This document shows, in pieces, positions 1 through 8,783 of a stretch of 64,000 nucleotides of DNA. The DNA is from an uncultured Aquimarina sp. Lineage in GTDB: Bacteria; Bacteroidota; Bacteroidia; Flavobacteriales; Flavobacteriaceae. Each line of letters opens with the position of its first letter. Positions within the stretch are counted from its first letter, which is position 1. The notes under the pieces were generated by a model. The model did no database searches. It was not told the DNA's origin and was given only the letters and a program-made list of their open reading frames with translations. The translations under genes and the position numbers were made by a program. The stretch spans positions 1-64,000 of the forward strand of contig CANMLS010000022.1 of NCBI GenBank assembly GCA_947498785.1, in the 5' to 3' direction.

Positions 1-356
1 TCTTCTAGAATACTAATTAATTCAACATAACTAGTAATGGTACTGTAGGGATCCTTTAATAGTTCATCTATTTTAGCTATAGTAGCTTTTGATAATAAAG
101 GGGTATTATTACCTCCTTGATTAACTTCACAAAGCTTTTTAATACCTTGATCTTTATAATCCTCAAACCAATTGTAAATTGTTTTTCTGGTAACTCCTAT
201 TTTTACTGCAACTTCTTGAGTATATCTACATTTACCTTTTTTAACTAACAATAATGCTTTAACACGTTTTTCAACTAATTTACTTTTAGTAGTTCGTAAT
301 ATAGATTGTAATTCTTTCTCTGTCTCAACAACTTGAATATCAATAGTTTTTGCCAT
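1..356 (-). mobile_element. IS630-type transposase, N-terminal HTH part (runs off left edge)
   Basis: An open minus-strand frame begins with ATG at 356-354 and stays open for 118 codons to the window edge, so only the 5' part is visible. It has a helix-turn-helix core at about residues 50-70 (TQEVAVKIGVTRKTIYNW) followed by a basic, Gly/Asn-rich linker. This is the usual look of the N-terminal half of IS630/Tc1-type transposases or of their separate first ORF. The DDE catalytic part would lie to the left. It could instead be a lone HTH protein. A 7-bp inverted repeat (CACTATT/AATAGTG at 433-463) lies upstream but is not proven to be an insertion-sequence end. Confidence 0.65.
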
Positions 357-526
357 AGAATAAAGATATTCATTTTATGAGTAAATTAAAAGTTAAAAAT
401 GTATTATAAGACCATTTTTTACTTTTGTCATACACTATTCTTATGTTAAAAAAATCAATAGTGCAAAGAATGGTTATATTGATAAGAGAAAAAATAAGGT
501 ATCTTAAAAAAAGAAGTTAAGATAGT

Positions 527-1111
527 TTAACTTTTTATTTCTTCAGAGATTTGTTTTCGGATGTTGCTAAGAAACTCTTTGGTAATTCCGAGATAGGATG
601 CAATCATATATTGAGGAACTCGTTGTGCAGTTTCAGGAAAAGAATTAATAAATAATAAATATCGTTCTTTTGCGGTCATAGAATGATTTCGTATGACTCT
701 TTTTGACATATTTCCATAAGCGGTTTGGATAATGATTCGAAAGTATCGTTCTAACTTAGGTATTTCATCATACAACTGTTCCATATCCTCGTATGATATC
801 TGAACTACGGTAGTTTTTTCTAAGCATTGAGTATTAAACTCAGCAGGTGTTTGAGTGACAAAACTACAAATATCACCAACCCACCAATTTTCAATTCCAA
901 AGGCAATTATATGTTCATTTCCATTATTATCGAGATAAAAAGTTCTAACTTTTCCCGAATAAATAAAAGTTTGGTTTTTACATACATCTCCTGCTTGCAA
1001 AATATATTGCCCTTTTAGAAATGTTCGTTGTACTACTTTGGACTGTAAATAGTGTTCTTCTGATTCGGTTAACTTTATGTCTTTCTTTATATGTATCAGT
1101 AATTTTTTCAT
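527..1111 (-). CDS. Crp/Fnr family transcriptional regulator
   Basis: The 194-residue protein has a cyclic-nucleotide-binding-type beta roll at about residues 20-110 (GQYILQAGDVCKNQTF, then SGKVRTFYLDNNG). A helix-turn-helix region follows at about 150-188 (QYMIASYLGITKEFLSNIR). Length and layout match the small Crp/Fnr-like regulators common in Bacteroidota. The canonical cAMP phosphate-binding RxA motif is not evident, so the ligand is unknown. No Cys cluster of the Fnr type is seen. It is a single gene next to the transposase fragment, and its targets cannot be told from the context. Confidence 0.85.
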   Translation of the reverse strand: MKKLLIHIKKDIKLTESEEHYLQSKVVQRTFLKGQYILQAGDVCKNQTFIYSGKVRTFYLDNNGNEHIIAFGIENWWVGDICSFVTQTPAEFNTQCLEKTTVVQISYEDMEQLYDEIPKLERYFRIIIQTAYGNMSKRVIRNHSMTAKERYLLFINSFPETAQRVPQYMIASYLGITKEFLSNIRKQISEEIKS

Positions 1112-1258
1112 TTTATCTAATGTCTCTCAAAATGGTAACGTAATATCAGGCAATTGATTTCGTTTTTTATTCCGTTTTTTTTCAAGTTCCAAAGCTCAAT
1201 CCAATAACACTATCTTTTTTAGTTTTTTATCCATTTATAAATATGTATAGTCGTTTTT

Positions 1259-2659
1259 TTATTCGAGTATGTCTTTTATTTCATTTATAAATTCCAATGA
1301 TTTCCTTTCAATCTCTTCGGTCAAAGTTCTTTTACTATTAAAATCTGGTTCTTCGACAATAGTTTGGTCAATAATTGACAGACTATCATTAATTGATTCT
1401 GCTAAATGATACTTATTCCAATTACTACCTTTAAATAGTTCCCAATATTTTTTTCGGATACTTTTATTTTGACCAGATAAACAAATTGAAAAACACATCA
1501 TTTTATGATTTAAGATGATAACAAATTTTAGTTTTTGTTTTTTTAACTCTTCTGTTGTTATAGAAAAATAAGAAAAATCAGGGTTTCCTTGATATATGTT
1601 CCCTAGTTTAAAATAAGTGTTATATTCTTTGTAAAAAAACATTCTTAATTCTTTCATATAGCTTATCAACTGATGATAGTCTATGTTTTTTTTACATTGA
1701 TTGTTTTGTCCCTTAGAATCTGAAAAGTTGACAGTACTTGCTTCTTCGAGCTTACTACGGTCTATTTTTTTAAGTGGAATACAAATATCTAATAGATATT
1801 TTTGCTCTGGGTGAGTTTTATAATCATTATGATACATTTCGAAATAATCCCCATCTCTAAATTCGTATCCATTTTCAATAACCCAGATGCACATATTTTT
1901 CCACGCTTTTGAAATTTCTTCTGCTTTAATTTCAAAATACCCAAGGGCATAAATGCCTTTCTGTATATTATATTGTCTTATTTCTCTATCAGAATTAATA
2001 CTTTCACTAATCGTTACACAAGTGCTAAATCTTAATTTTGAAGTTTGAGTAATATTAGGGTTGTCATGATAAATAGTAATAGCTTTAAAATTTGAAGTAT
2101 CTAATATTCTTTTTTGATGTCCCCATTCCATTAATCTTTGAAACATATTACCTGCCTCATTAAATTCACCAATATGAGATATACTGGCAAGTTTTAATTC
2201 TGGAAGTTCTTTAATTACAATTTGTGCATTCATTTTAATCCATTGTTTAATGTTATCAATGGAACAAATGTATTTTTCAGATGAAAAAGGTTCTATACCA
2301 ATCTTGCTAAGTACTTTTTTTCCTTCAGATTTAAATTTAGTAGGACTAATACCATAATGTTTTTTAAAAGCTCTTGAAAATGAGCTATCACTGTTGAAAC
2401 CATATGTATAAGCTAAATCTTTTAAAGGAATATTTTGTTTGACAAGTATAATTGAAGCAATACGTTCAATTCGTTTTCTATTAATAAACTCATTTAATCT
2501 TTCACCAACTACTGTTAAAAAAACTCTATGAAAATGGTAAGGAGAATAATTAGCTTTCTGAGATAAATTCTCCAGTGACAAGTAAGTATCAAGATTATTT
2601 TCAATGAAATCCAAGATAAAATTTATTCGTTTGAGATATTCTTGTCTTGTTTCATTCAT
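1259..2659 (-). CDS. AraC-family regulator fused to GyrI-like and DUF7000-like domains
   Basis: The 466-residue protein opens with an AraC-type double HTH at about residues 8-108 (LSQKANYSPYHFHRVFLTVVG, then LAYTYGFNSDSSFSRAFKKH). A GyrI-like small-molecule-binding domain follows at about 145-300 (VIKELPELKLASISHIGEFNEA, GYFEIKAEEISKAWKNMCIW, YLLDICIPLKK). The last ~130 residues (SGNIYQG-like and YWELFKGSNWNKYHL motifs) resemble the family I know as DUF7000; that name is from memory and less sure. AraC-GyrI fusions are commonly regulators that bind hydrophobic ligands. The extra C-terminal domain is unusual. The gene stands alone. Confidence 0.85.
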   Translation of the reverse strand: MNETRQEYLKRINFILDFIENNLDTYLSLENLSQKANYSPYHFHRVFLTVVGERLNEFINRKRIERIASIILVKQNIPLKDLAYTYGFNSDSSFSRAFKKHYGISPTKFKSEGKKVLSKIGIEPFSSEKYICSIDNIKQWIKMNAQIVIKELPELKLASISHIGEFNEAGNMFQRLMEWGHQKRILDTSNFKAITIYHDNPNITQTSKLRFSTCVTISESINSDREIRQYNIQKGIYALGYFEIKAEEISKAWKNMCIWVIENGYEFRDGDYFEMYHNDYKTHPEQKYLLDICIPLKKIDRSKLEEASTVNFSDSKGQNNQCKKNIDYHQLISYMKELRMFFYKEYNTYFKLGNIYQGNPDFSYFSITTEELKKQKLKFVIILNHKMMCFSICLSGQNKSIRKKYWELFKGSNWNKYHLAESINDSLSIIDQTIVEEPDFNSKRTLTEEIERKSLEFINEIKDILE

Positions 2660-2900
2660 TATTATTATTATTTTGATTTTTCAATTCTCTATTAGAAATA
2701 TTTCCTGCTTAAAATTTAAATTCTTTCAAAAACCTTTCTGTTTTATGTATTGACAGCACTGTTTGTTTATTTAAACACAGTAATTAACATCTAACAATCA
2801 AGGTGTTACAAATAAGTTTTTGTACATCATCGAGAACACCCTTTTCGTTATATATCATGCTACACATCTTTTTTCACTTTTTAATCATTGATTTCTGTCT

Positions 2901-3280
2901 TTATTTCACTTCTTGAAAATCTTCTCCATGAATTGAATTATCAATCAATCTCTGCAACATTGCAATTTGTCTGATGAAGAGTTAACGTATCCAAAAAAGA
3001 TCCCTGAAAAAATCTTTTGGAATAGTTAATACCTAAGTCATTTTTATTTAATAGCTAGTCGATTCTACTTAATTCAGCTTTAAACCAATCAATTTCGTTT
3101 TCAAAACTTAGTTTCTATTCCCTTTTGTGGTATTGACTCATCTTCAATAAAGTTCCTTGTAGAATAGATTATATTATTCACATGATGGGTTATCTCTTTG
3201 GAACTTCTGTTGTCTTTGCTTAAACCAAAATCACCGAAAATTTGATAACTTCCTTTTACTGACTTTTCAAATCGATACTT
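2901..3280 (-). pseudogene. Degenerate DinB-family protein
   Basis: In the 1.27-kb stretch without an intact gene (2660-3930), minus-strand frames give successive DinB-like pieces. These are KEITHHVNNIIYSTRNFIEDE, a stop, then NEIDWFKAELSRID, an in-frame TAG, LLNKNDLGINYSKRFFQG, a frame change, and IRQIAMLQRLIDNSIHGEDF before a TAA at 2903-2901. The final piece matches the typical C-terminal helix of DinB-like four-helix proteins (…VGQIAMLRRL…). At least one frameshift and two stops make it a pseudogene. No start could be fixed. It is a different branch from the intact DinB protein at 5823-6344. I see nothing recognisable at 2660-2900. Confidence 0.5.
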
Positions 3281-3530
3281 TAGAGTCTATAATAATATGT
3301 CTTAGCCGTCAGCTTTTCATTTTTTAATCTCGATCATCGTTAAGTTTTAAATTGATAATCAGGTGTTGATAATTTTATAAAATCTCATTAAAATCAGCCC
3401 CAAATTACATCTTTTTTTGATGCTGATTTAGAGAATTAATCGATTTTTGATGTAGAGGATATGCTATAGCAGCGGTTAGTATAAAGTTATGTGTCTGTTG
3501 GGAACGAGTAAACTTGAACTTTATATCGTG

Positions 3531-3891
3531 TTATGTTTTTACTATTTTTTTCTTCTCTTCAATTTGTTTTTTCTTAGCTTCTGAAACGCTTCTAGTTTCT
3601 GCATAAATTTTTAACTCGTCTAATACAATATTTACTTGGTTTTTCATCTGTTTGATAATTAATCCCCTCAGAAAGAAGCTTGCGAGTTTTTTCATCACTA
3701 AACATTGCAAGGTCCTCTACTACATTATTTCCTTTACCAATATTTGTTTCACAAGTTCTAGAGAAATACATTGCTCCTTCGTACTTTGGCTCACCACTAC
3801 CATAGGAATGATTTAATGTAGATGTCTACTCTGCTGTTTTGTCGAATTTTCTACAAATTGCCCAAAGTGAATCTGCTGAAACATTAATGAT
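3531..3891 (-). pseudogene. Degenerate SRPBCC-family protein
   Basis: A minus-strand reading frame encodes INVSADSLWAICRKFDKTAE, an in-frame TAG, TSTLNHSYGSGEPKYEGA and further sequence. A frame change then leads to a Lys-rich tail (EAKKKQIEEKKKIVKT) and a TAA at 3533-3531. The start resembles the opening beta strand of SRPBCC/polyketide-cyclase proteins (…VPADTLWRII…) seen in the intact neighbour at 3931-4533, whose C-terminus is also Lys-rich. The copy has a stop and a frameshift and lacks its signal peptide. I read it as a decayed paralogue or relative of that neighbour. Confidence 0.5.
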
Positions 3892-3930
3892 TTAACTCCT
3901 CAATGTCCTTTTCATAATTTTGCCTTTTGT

Positions 3931-4533
3931 TCATTTGTGCAGTTGTTTTTTTTGAAGTTCCTTTATTCTACTAGCTTTTGAAGGAGAAACTTTTCCTTTC
4001 TCGGCATAATACATAATGTCATAAAATATGCCTTCACCATTTTTATTAATTGCCTTGAGCATAGTTTTCTTAAGAAAAAATGCTTGAAATTTTTTCATTT
4101 TCATAATAGTCGTTGTTCTCAATGACGATTGTTTTTCCCCATTATCAATGACCTTCCAGTGTGTTTCGTTAGAAATAATAAAGCCTGGAAATTTAGTTGA
4201 TGCAAATTTGATTTCTCTACCAGAATCATCATAAAAAATTAGGTCTTCATGAGATTCATGATGTTTTTTTGAATTTACAACGCTAGCTCTTTTACTCCAT
4301 GGCACACCTTCAAATATTTCTTCTCCAAAATACTCGGTACTATCAAGTAAAGTACTCCAAAGAGATATATTTGGGTGGCTGATTATTCTCCAAAGAGTAT
4401 CAGCTGGAACATGTATAATTTTACTGGTGGTAACTGTTTTTAACTCGGTATATTTTTTTTCCTTTTGTGCCATAACTTCTAAATTAGATGTGGTAATAAA
4501 TAATACAGATAGCATTAATATCTTTCCTTTCAT
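3931..4533 (-). CDS. Secreted SRPBCC (START-like) family protein
   Basis: The 200-residue protein has an N-terminal signal peptide (about residues 1-22, ending EVMAQ). An SRPBCC/Bet v 1-like domain follows, opening with SKIIHVPADTLWRIISHP at about 36-53. Such folds bind hydrophobic ligands in a cavity, but no substrate can be inferred. The C-terminus is Lys-rich (SKASRIKELQKKQLHK). It lies downstream of the AraC regulator at 4601-5452, 67 bp away on the same strand, which may control it. A broken relative lies immediately downstream. Confidence 0.7.
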   Translation of the reverse strand: MKGKILMLSVLFITTSNLEVMAQKEKKYTELKTVTTSKIIHVPADTLWRIISHPNISLWSTLLDSTEYFGEEIFEGVPWSKRASVVNSKKHHESHEDLIFYDDSGREIKFASTKFPGFIISNETHWKVIDNGEKQSSLRTTTIMKMKKFQAFFLKKTMLKAINKNGEGIFYDIMYYAEKGKVSPSKASRIKELQKKQLHK

Positions 4534-4600
4534 TTTTTTGATTTACTGATGCTCAGACAAAAGTAAAGAGTACAAAAGGCAGAAGTTTGACTAAGAAGTT

Positions 4601-5452
4601 TTATGCTTTGTCTGAGAAGTTTAATCTGTACTCAGAAGGAGAAACTCCATATATGCCTTTAAAAACTCTAGACATATGTGCCAGTGTTTTAAACTCACAC
4701 TGGTAGGCTATGTTACTGATTGATTCTTTGGAGATAAGAAGTAATTCTGCAACCTTTTCAATACGTTTTCTAATCAGGTAATTGTTAGGAGTATCATTAT
4801 AAATTCTCTTAAACATTTTTTTAAAGGTAGAAAGACTTTGATTATTTAATTGAGCTAATTCCTCAATTCTAAGAGATGAACAGATATGTGCCTCTATGAT
4901 CTCTTTAAATTCAAATATTTTCTTCTCATAGAGGTTAGTCATTATACCAAGTACCTCAGGGGCATTGGCAGAATCAAGTAGATGAAGTATAAGTTCATTA
5001 AGCTTAAGTTTCAGTAAGTCTTCGGATACTAATTCAGGGGTTTCGAAATAAGACATTAAACCAATAATATAATTTCTCAACAACTCATTCACTTCAACTA
5101 TAGTGGAATTGACACTTAGTTTATGTCTATTTCGAATTGAAAAAGGAGTAGTAACATTATAATAAAGTTTTTCGAGAACGTCTTTATGAAACTTAATTAC
5201 AATGGCCTTATATTCGGTTTTGTTATTGATTGTTAAAGTTCTAAAAGTGCTATTTCCACATTTTGTAAGAACAGCTTGATTCGCTTTTAATTGAAGTTCC
5301 TCCGTTTCAGAATAATTAGTGCATTCACCTTCCAAAACATACACAAATCCAGCTTCATCTTCTGGCATGGTTGTTTTCATTTTAACAGGCTGTGTCATTG
5401 TTACTAAATTGAACAATGGTTTTCCGAATAACTCTATTGTTTTCACTTCCAT
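4601..5452 (-). CDS. AraC-family transcriptional regulator
   Basis: The 283-residue protein has an N-terminal cupin-like sensing region (about residues 15-110; LEGECTNYSETEELQLKANQAVL). The C-terminal AraC/XylS double HTH spans about 185-280 (LRIEELAQLNNQSLSTFKKMFKR, then ISNIAYQCEFKTLAHMSRVFKGIYGVSPSEYR). The GVSPSEYR ending of the second HTH is typical of the family. It is upstream of, and in the same direction as, the secreted SRPBCC gene, so local control is possible. Confidence 0.88.
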   Translation of the reverse strand: MEVKTIELFGKPLFNLVTMTQPVKMKTTMPEDEAGFVYVLEGECTNYSETEELQLKANQAVLTKCGNSTFRTLTINNKTEYKAIVIKFHKDVLEKLYYNVTTPFSIRNRHKLSVNSTIVEVNELLRNYIIGLMSYFETPELVSEDLLKLKLNELILHLLDSANAPEVLGIMTNLYEKKIFEFKEIIEAHICSSLRIEELAQLNNQSLSTFKKMFKRIYNDTPNNYLIRKRIEKVAELLLISKESISNIAYQCEFKTLAHMSRVFKGIYGVSPSEYRLNFSDKA

Positions 5453-5516
5453 AATAATTCAAAACTAAACCAAAAATTATGAAACGATTTGTCTTAGAAG
5501 TTTTTTTGTTGTTTTG

Positions 5517-5651
5517 TTAGAATGTGGAGTTATAAAGAATGGCGTTTACTATCTCTACTATGGAAACATTGTGAGGAAGACATCGTTTGTTTTTTGGAAT
5601 ATAAGGAACAATTTCCATTTCTATCGTATCTTTATCCAGTACTAAGCACAT
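5517..5651 (-). pseudogene. IS5-like transposase N-terminal remnant
   Basis: In the 370-bp gap between the AraC and DinB genes, a 44-codon minus-strand frame reads IVPYIPKNKRCLPHNVSIVE followed by IVNAILYN. This resembles the N-terminal region of IS5-group transposases in Bacteroidota, in which a Pro/Lys-rich start is followed by VxLxEIVxAILYxLKTG. The frame ends exactly where the conserved Leu-Lys-Thr-Gly segment would begin. The rest of the element is absent, so this is a relic. The call rests on a short match. Confidence 0.4.
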
Positions 5652-5822
5652 AATGGGTTGTGATTTAATATTTTATGTTTTGCAACACAAATATCCTCAA
5701 CCCTTTTATTATTCTCAAAAAAGTTTAAACAACTTCAATTTATAAAAATCTAGCACAACCACAAAAAGAAAATAGCCTTTCGATCAGTACCAAATTTTGC
5801 TTTGGTTTTATTTTTCTTCTTT

Positions 5823-6344
5823 TTAGTTATTAAGTCCAAAATCATACCTAGTATCAATAATCCTTTTTAGAATTCCTAATTGACCGCAATGCCACATCGT
5901 ATGTTTTATATTCCAATCTAATGCTTCGTATTTATTTTTAGCTATTGGGTGTTGAACCTCTGTCTGAACTAAATTTTGATATAAATCATCATCTGATAAA
6001 GATTCAATAGTATCAATAGATCTTTTTTGAATCAAATTAAAGTGATGTATTAAATCATTATGATTTATTTTATTAAGATTCTTTTTAGGATCACCTTTTG
6101 TGAATAGCTCACTATACAGTTGCATTGGAATTTTTTTGAGTATATCCATTTGGTGTCCAGTAATCACCACTATTGAATGGTAATAATAAGACATCATCAA
6201 ATGCCCTATTTGCCATGAAACATTTGTGTCAAGTTTATCAGGTGTTTGACTCCATTTATCTCTAGGTATACTTTCTACCATTTTATTACTCCATTTATAA
6301 GCATCAGCTGTTTGATCTCTTAATAATTTTACCATATCACTCAT
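5823..6344 (-). CDS. DinB-family protein
   Basis: The 173-residue protein has the four-helix DinB/YfiT layout with metal-ligand His positions: one in WQIGHLMMSYYYH at about residues 44-56, and one in the C-terminal WNIKHTMWHCGQLGILKRII at about 144-163. Some relatives are thiol-dependent transferases (bacillithiol or mycothiol type), but most have no known reaction, so no substrate is claimed. It is flanked on both sides by transposase relics (5517-5651 and 6496-6690), so it may have travelled with, or been trapped between, insertion sequences. Confidence 0.82.
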   Translation of the reverse strand: MSDMVKLLRDQTADAYKWSNKMVESIPRDKWSQTPDKLDTNVSWQIGHLMMSYYYHSIVVITGHQMDILKKIPMQLYSELFTKGDPKKNLNKINHNDLIHHFNLIQKRSIDTIESLSDDDLYQNLVQTEVQHPIAKNKYEALDWNIKHTMWHCGQLGILKRIIDTRYDFGLNN

Positions 6345-6495
6345 TCGTTATATTGTAATTAACTATGATTTTGAGTATAAATAAACCACGTTTCAGTGAG
6401 AGCTATACATTATGCCCATTACAAAAGTATTTCATAAAAATACAACTATTTAGTATTTTTGAATATGTATGGCAAAAAGAATTATTAAGCAAAAT

Positions 6496-6690
6496 TGTTT
6501 ACGAGTTTACAGTTCCAAAGGACAATACATGAAACGTAAACGGCATAGTGCTATGGAATCCTACTTGATACATTCTCTCAATTGATGGGATTACAAAAAA
6601 TAAACACCATTGCAATCGATAATGCAAACAAAATAATGCATGTATCGCTATGACTTATAACCTAAAGAATCACCTAAAAACTTATATATA
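6496..6690 (+). pseudogene. IS1182-like transposase C-terminal remnant
   Basis: The 540-bp gap 6345-6884 holds plus-strand pieces in three frames. They are SSKGQYMKRKRHSAMESYL, then GLQKINTIAIDNANKIMH, then ACIAMTYNLKNHLKTYI. Together they follow the C-terminal signature of IS1182-group transposases: a KRRHSxVEPVxG-like segment, LGMKKINTKGIxxANK, then MASVAYNLKKYLK. At least two frameshifts and a stop show decay. The similarity fades beyond about 6690; sequence up to 6880 may be further residue of the same element but is unrecognisable. Confidence 0.55.
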
Positions 6691-6884
6691 TAAACGACGG
6701 ATATATAAATTTGTAAACGACAAAAAAATGACTTAAAAAACAAATCACTTTTTTAAATTCCTGTTACAATACCACATGCAAAACCCATATCAGAAAATCC
6801 AAAAAAGGACACTAAACTAGTCAACACAATGGTCATATTGGACTTTACAAGTCATACAAACATCTAGTTGTTGCATACCTTTTT

Positions 6885-7463
6885 TTATCTAAATTGATTT
6901 GGTTTTATTCCTTTGACAGCTAATCGTGCTATTTCTTCAATTCTCTTCTTTCTTGTTTCAATTCTTTTAGCAGTTACAACCCAATGCAACATTGTTTTTT
7001 TAATTGATTTTGACTGGCTCTGAAAAAACTCCATTGAACTTTTATTTTTGTTCAATGCAATTCTCAAATCCTCTGGTATAATCAATTTTTCAACATCATC
7101 CATAAGAAACCATGTTCCATTCTGTTTAGCAATTTCTATGGTGTCAAAACCAGCTTTTGTCATTAGATTGTTTTGAATGAGTATGTCAACTTTTTCTTTA
7201 TTTATTTTTGACCATGTACTATTAGATTTTCTTCTGCTGAAATATTGCATGTATCTTTCTTGGTCAATAGTCTTTTTAGTGCTATCTATCCACCCAAAGC
7301 AAAGTGCTTCATCAACTGCTTCGCTCCAACTAACAGAAGTTACTTTTGTTGATAACTTAAAATAAACAAGCCAAACAGACTGTTTTGATCGATGATTTTT
7401 TTCTAACCATTTTCGCCAATCTTTTCGACTTTTAGGACAATATGTTTCTATTTCCTTATGCAT
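6885..7463 (-). CDS. YdeI/OmpD-associated family protein
   Basis: The 192-residue protein has the YdeI signature: WLEKNHRSKQSVWLVYFK at about residues 19-36, the SWSEAVDEALCFGWIDSTKK block at 45-64, YMQYFSRRKSNSTWSKINKE, and the C-terminal PEDLRIAL and KTMLHWVVTAKRIETRKKRI stretches. The family is loosely tied to stress and antimicrobial-peptide survival in other bacteria, but its biochemistry is unknown. It is a single gene with no obvious partner. Confidence 0.85.
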   Translation of the reverse strand: MHKEIETYCPKSRKDWRKWLEKNHRSKQSVWLVYFKLSTKVTSVSWSEAVDEALCFGWIDSTKKTIDQERYMQYFSRRKSNSTWSKINKEKVDILIQNNLMTKAGFDTIEIAKQNGTWFLMDDVEKLIIPEDLRIALNKNKSSMEFFQSQSKSIKKTMLHWVVTAKRIETRKKRIEEIARLAVKGIKPNQFR

Positions 7464-7742
7464 AACAGTTTTTTATTTCAGTAGTATAAGAATGGATATG
7501 GTTACCTCGAATTGGGACATAATACAAATACATTAGGAATCTTGATCTTTAAGACAAAGGTTTTGGGATCTCCTTCTCAGGATCGCGAGAATACGCTCGC
7601 ACATCATCCAATAATTTGACAGAATGATGCACGAGTTTGTTCTTATGCACTTCCAGACAGTGAACCGTTCGCCTCAATTGGAGTTTTATTTGAACCTCCG
7701 ATCAAGCTAGAGAGTATGTTTAACCCTGAAACATTCTCGGGA

Positions 7743-8708
7743 TTAAATGGCATCCTGCTGTTCCAGCCATTTTAAAATCGTTTGGTTTGTTTCTTCTGGC
7801 TTTTCTTGTTGGATCCAATGACCGCAATCCAGATTAACCACCTCCACATTCGGTACGAAATCTTTTAGTTTTTCAGACTTCGCGACAGCATCTCGTTCTC
7901 CATAAATCATTAGAGCAGGCTGCTGGATGACTGGATTCACATCTGCTAATAAATGCCAGTTTCGGTCAAGGTTTCTGTACCAATTTATACTACCTGTGAA
8001 TCCAGTTGATTCGAAGGCAGAAACGAAAACGTCCAGTTCGCTCTCACTCATTATAGCCTCACCGAGTGGTGTTTCTGCTCTGGCAAGATTAATCATCGCC
8101 ATATCTGGCTGAGGGGCTCTAGGAGGCTCATTTTTTCGATACATGTTGCGAAGGAACTGGGATGTATTTTCTTCCAAAATAGCGTCTGCGACTCCTGGTT
8201 GTCGATTAAAATGGACAAAATAGAAGTCTCCCCCAAATATTTCTTCCATAAACTCGATCCAAGGTTTTTCTCTGCGTTCTTGGTAGGGCAAACTCAAATT
8301 TATCACTTTATTTACCCGATTTGGATGCAATAAGGTCAGCCCCCAAACAACCATTGCTCCCCAATCATGACCAATAAAAGTAGCATCTTCATATCCATAG
8401 TGATCGAGAAGTGAAACTAGATCACCTGACAAGTGTTCAATGTCGTATTCGGTTACTTCGGTTGGACAGGATGAGTTACCATAACCTCTCTGGTTGGGAA
8501 TTATTACATGATAACCTGCTGCCACAAGAGTTGGTATCTGATAACGCCAAGAAAAGGCATGCTCTGGCCAGCCATGACAGAGTACAATAGGTTTCCCTAT
8601 ATTTTGTTGACCTGCTTCAAAGACTTCGAGTTCCACACCATTAACTGAAATAAGAGTGGGCTTAGGAAAATCGGTTAGATTGAATATTGTATTAATTGCG
8701 TTCGTCAT
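7743..8708 (-). CDS. Alpha/beta hydrolase, epoxide-hydrolase type
   Basis: With the ATG at 8708 the protein has 321 residues; an ATG at 8753 would add 15 residues that look like leader. It has the epoxide-hydrolase set: HGWPEHAFSWRYQ (HGxP oxyanion motif, about residue 40), the nucleophile Asp in GHDWGAMVVW, a ring-opening-type Tyr in NWYRNLDRNW, the acid in YGERDA and the catalytic His in DCGHWIQQEKP. It likely hydrolyses an epoxide or related substrate in the cytoplasm; the substrate is unknown. Base composition is clearly richer in GC than its neighbours (two hand-counted 60-base lines gave 43% and 48%), suggesting transfer. The WYL regulator gene ends 75 bp upstream. Confidence 0.88.
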   Translation of the reverse strand: MTNAINTIFNLTDFPKPTLISVNGVELEVFEAGQQNIGKPIVLCHGWPEHAFSWRYQIPTLVAAGYHVIIPNQRGYGNSSCPTEVTEYDIEHLSGDLVSLLDHYGYEDATFIGHDWGAMVVWGLTLLHPNRVNKVINLSLPYQERREKPWIEFMEEIFGGDFYFVHFNRQPGVADAILEENTSQFLRNMYRKNEPPRAPQPDMAMINLARAETPLGEAIMSESELDVFVSAFESTGFTGSINWYRNLDRNWHLLADVNPVIQQPALMIYGERDAVAKSEKLKDFVPNVEVVNLDCGHWIQQEKPEETNQTILKWLEQQDAI

Positions 8709-8783
8709 TTTAATTATTTTAATGATTAATTGATACAAACTTATATCTGGCAAGCGACAACCTTATGTCAAGGGTGACAAAAA

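Noticed and set aside
7550-7742. Plus-strand open stretch after the hydrolase gene
   Set aside because: It is open for a while because of the higher GC, but contains a stop and matches nothing I know.
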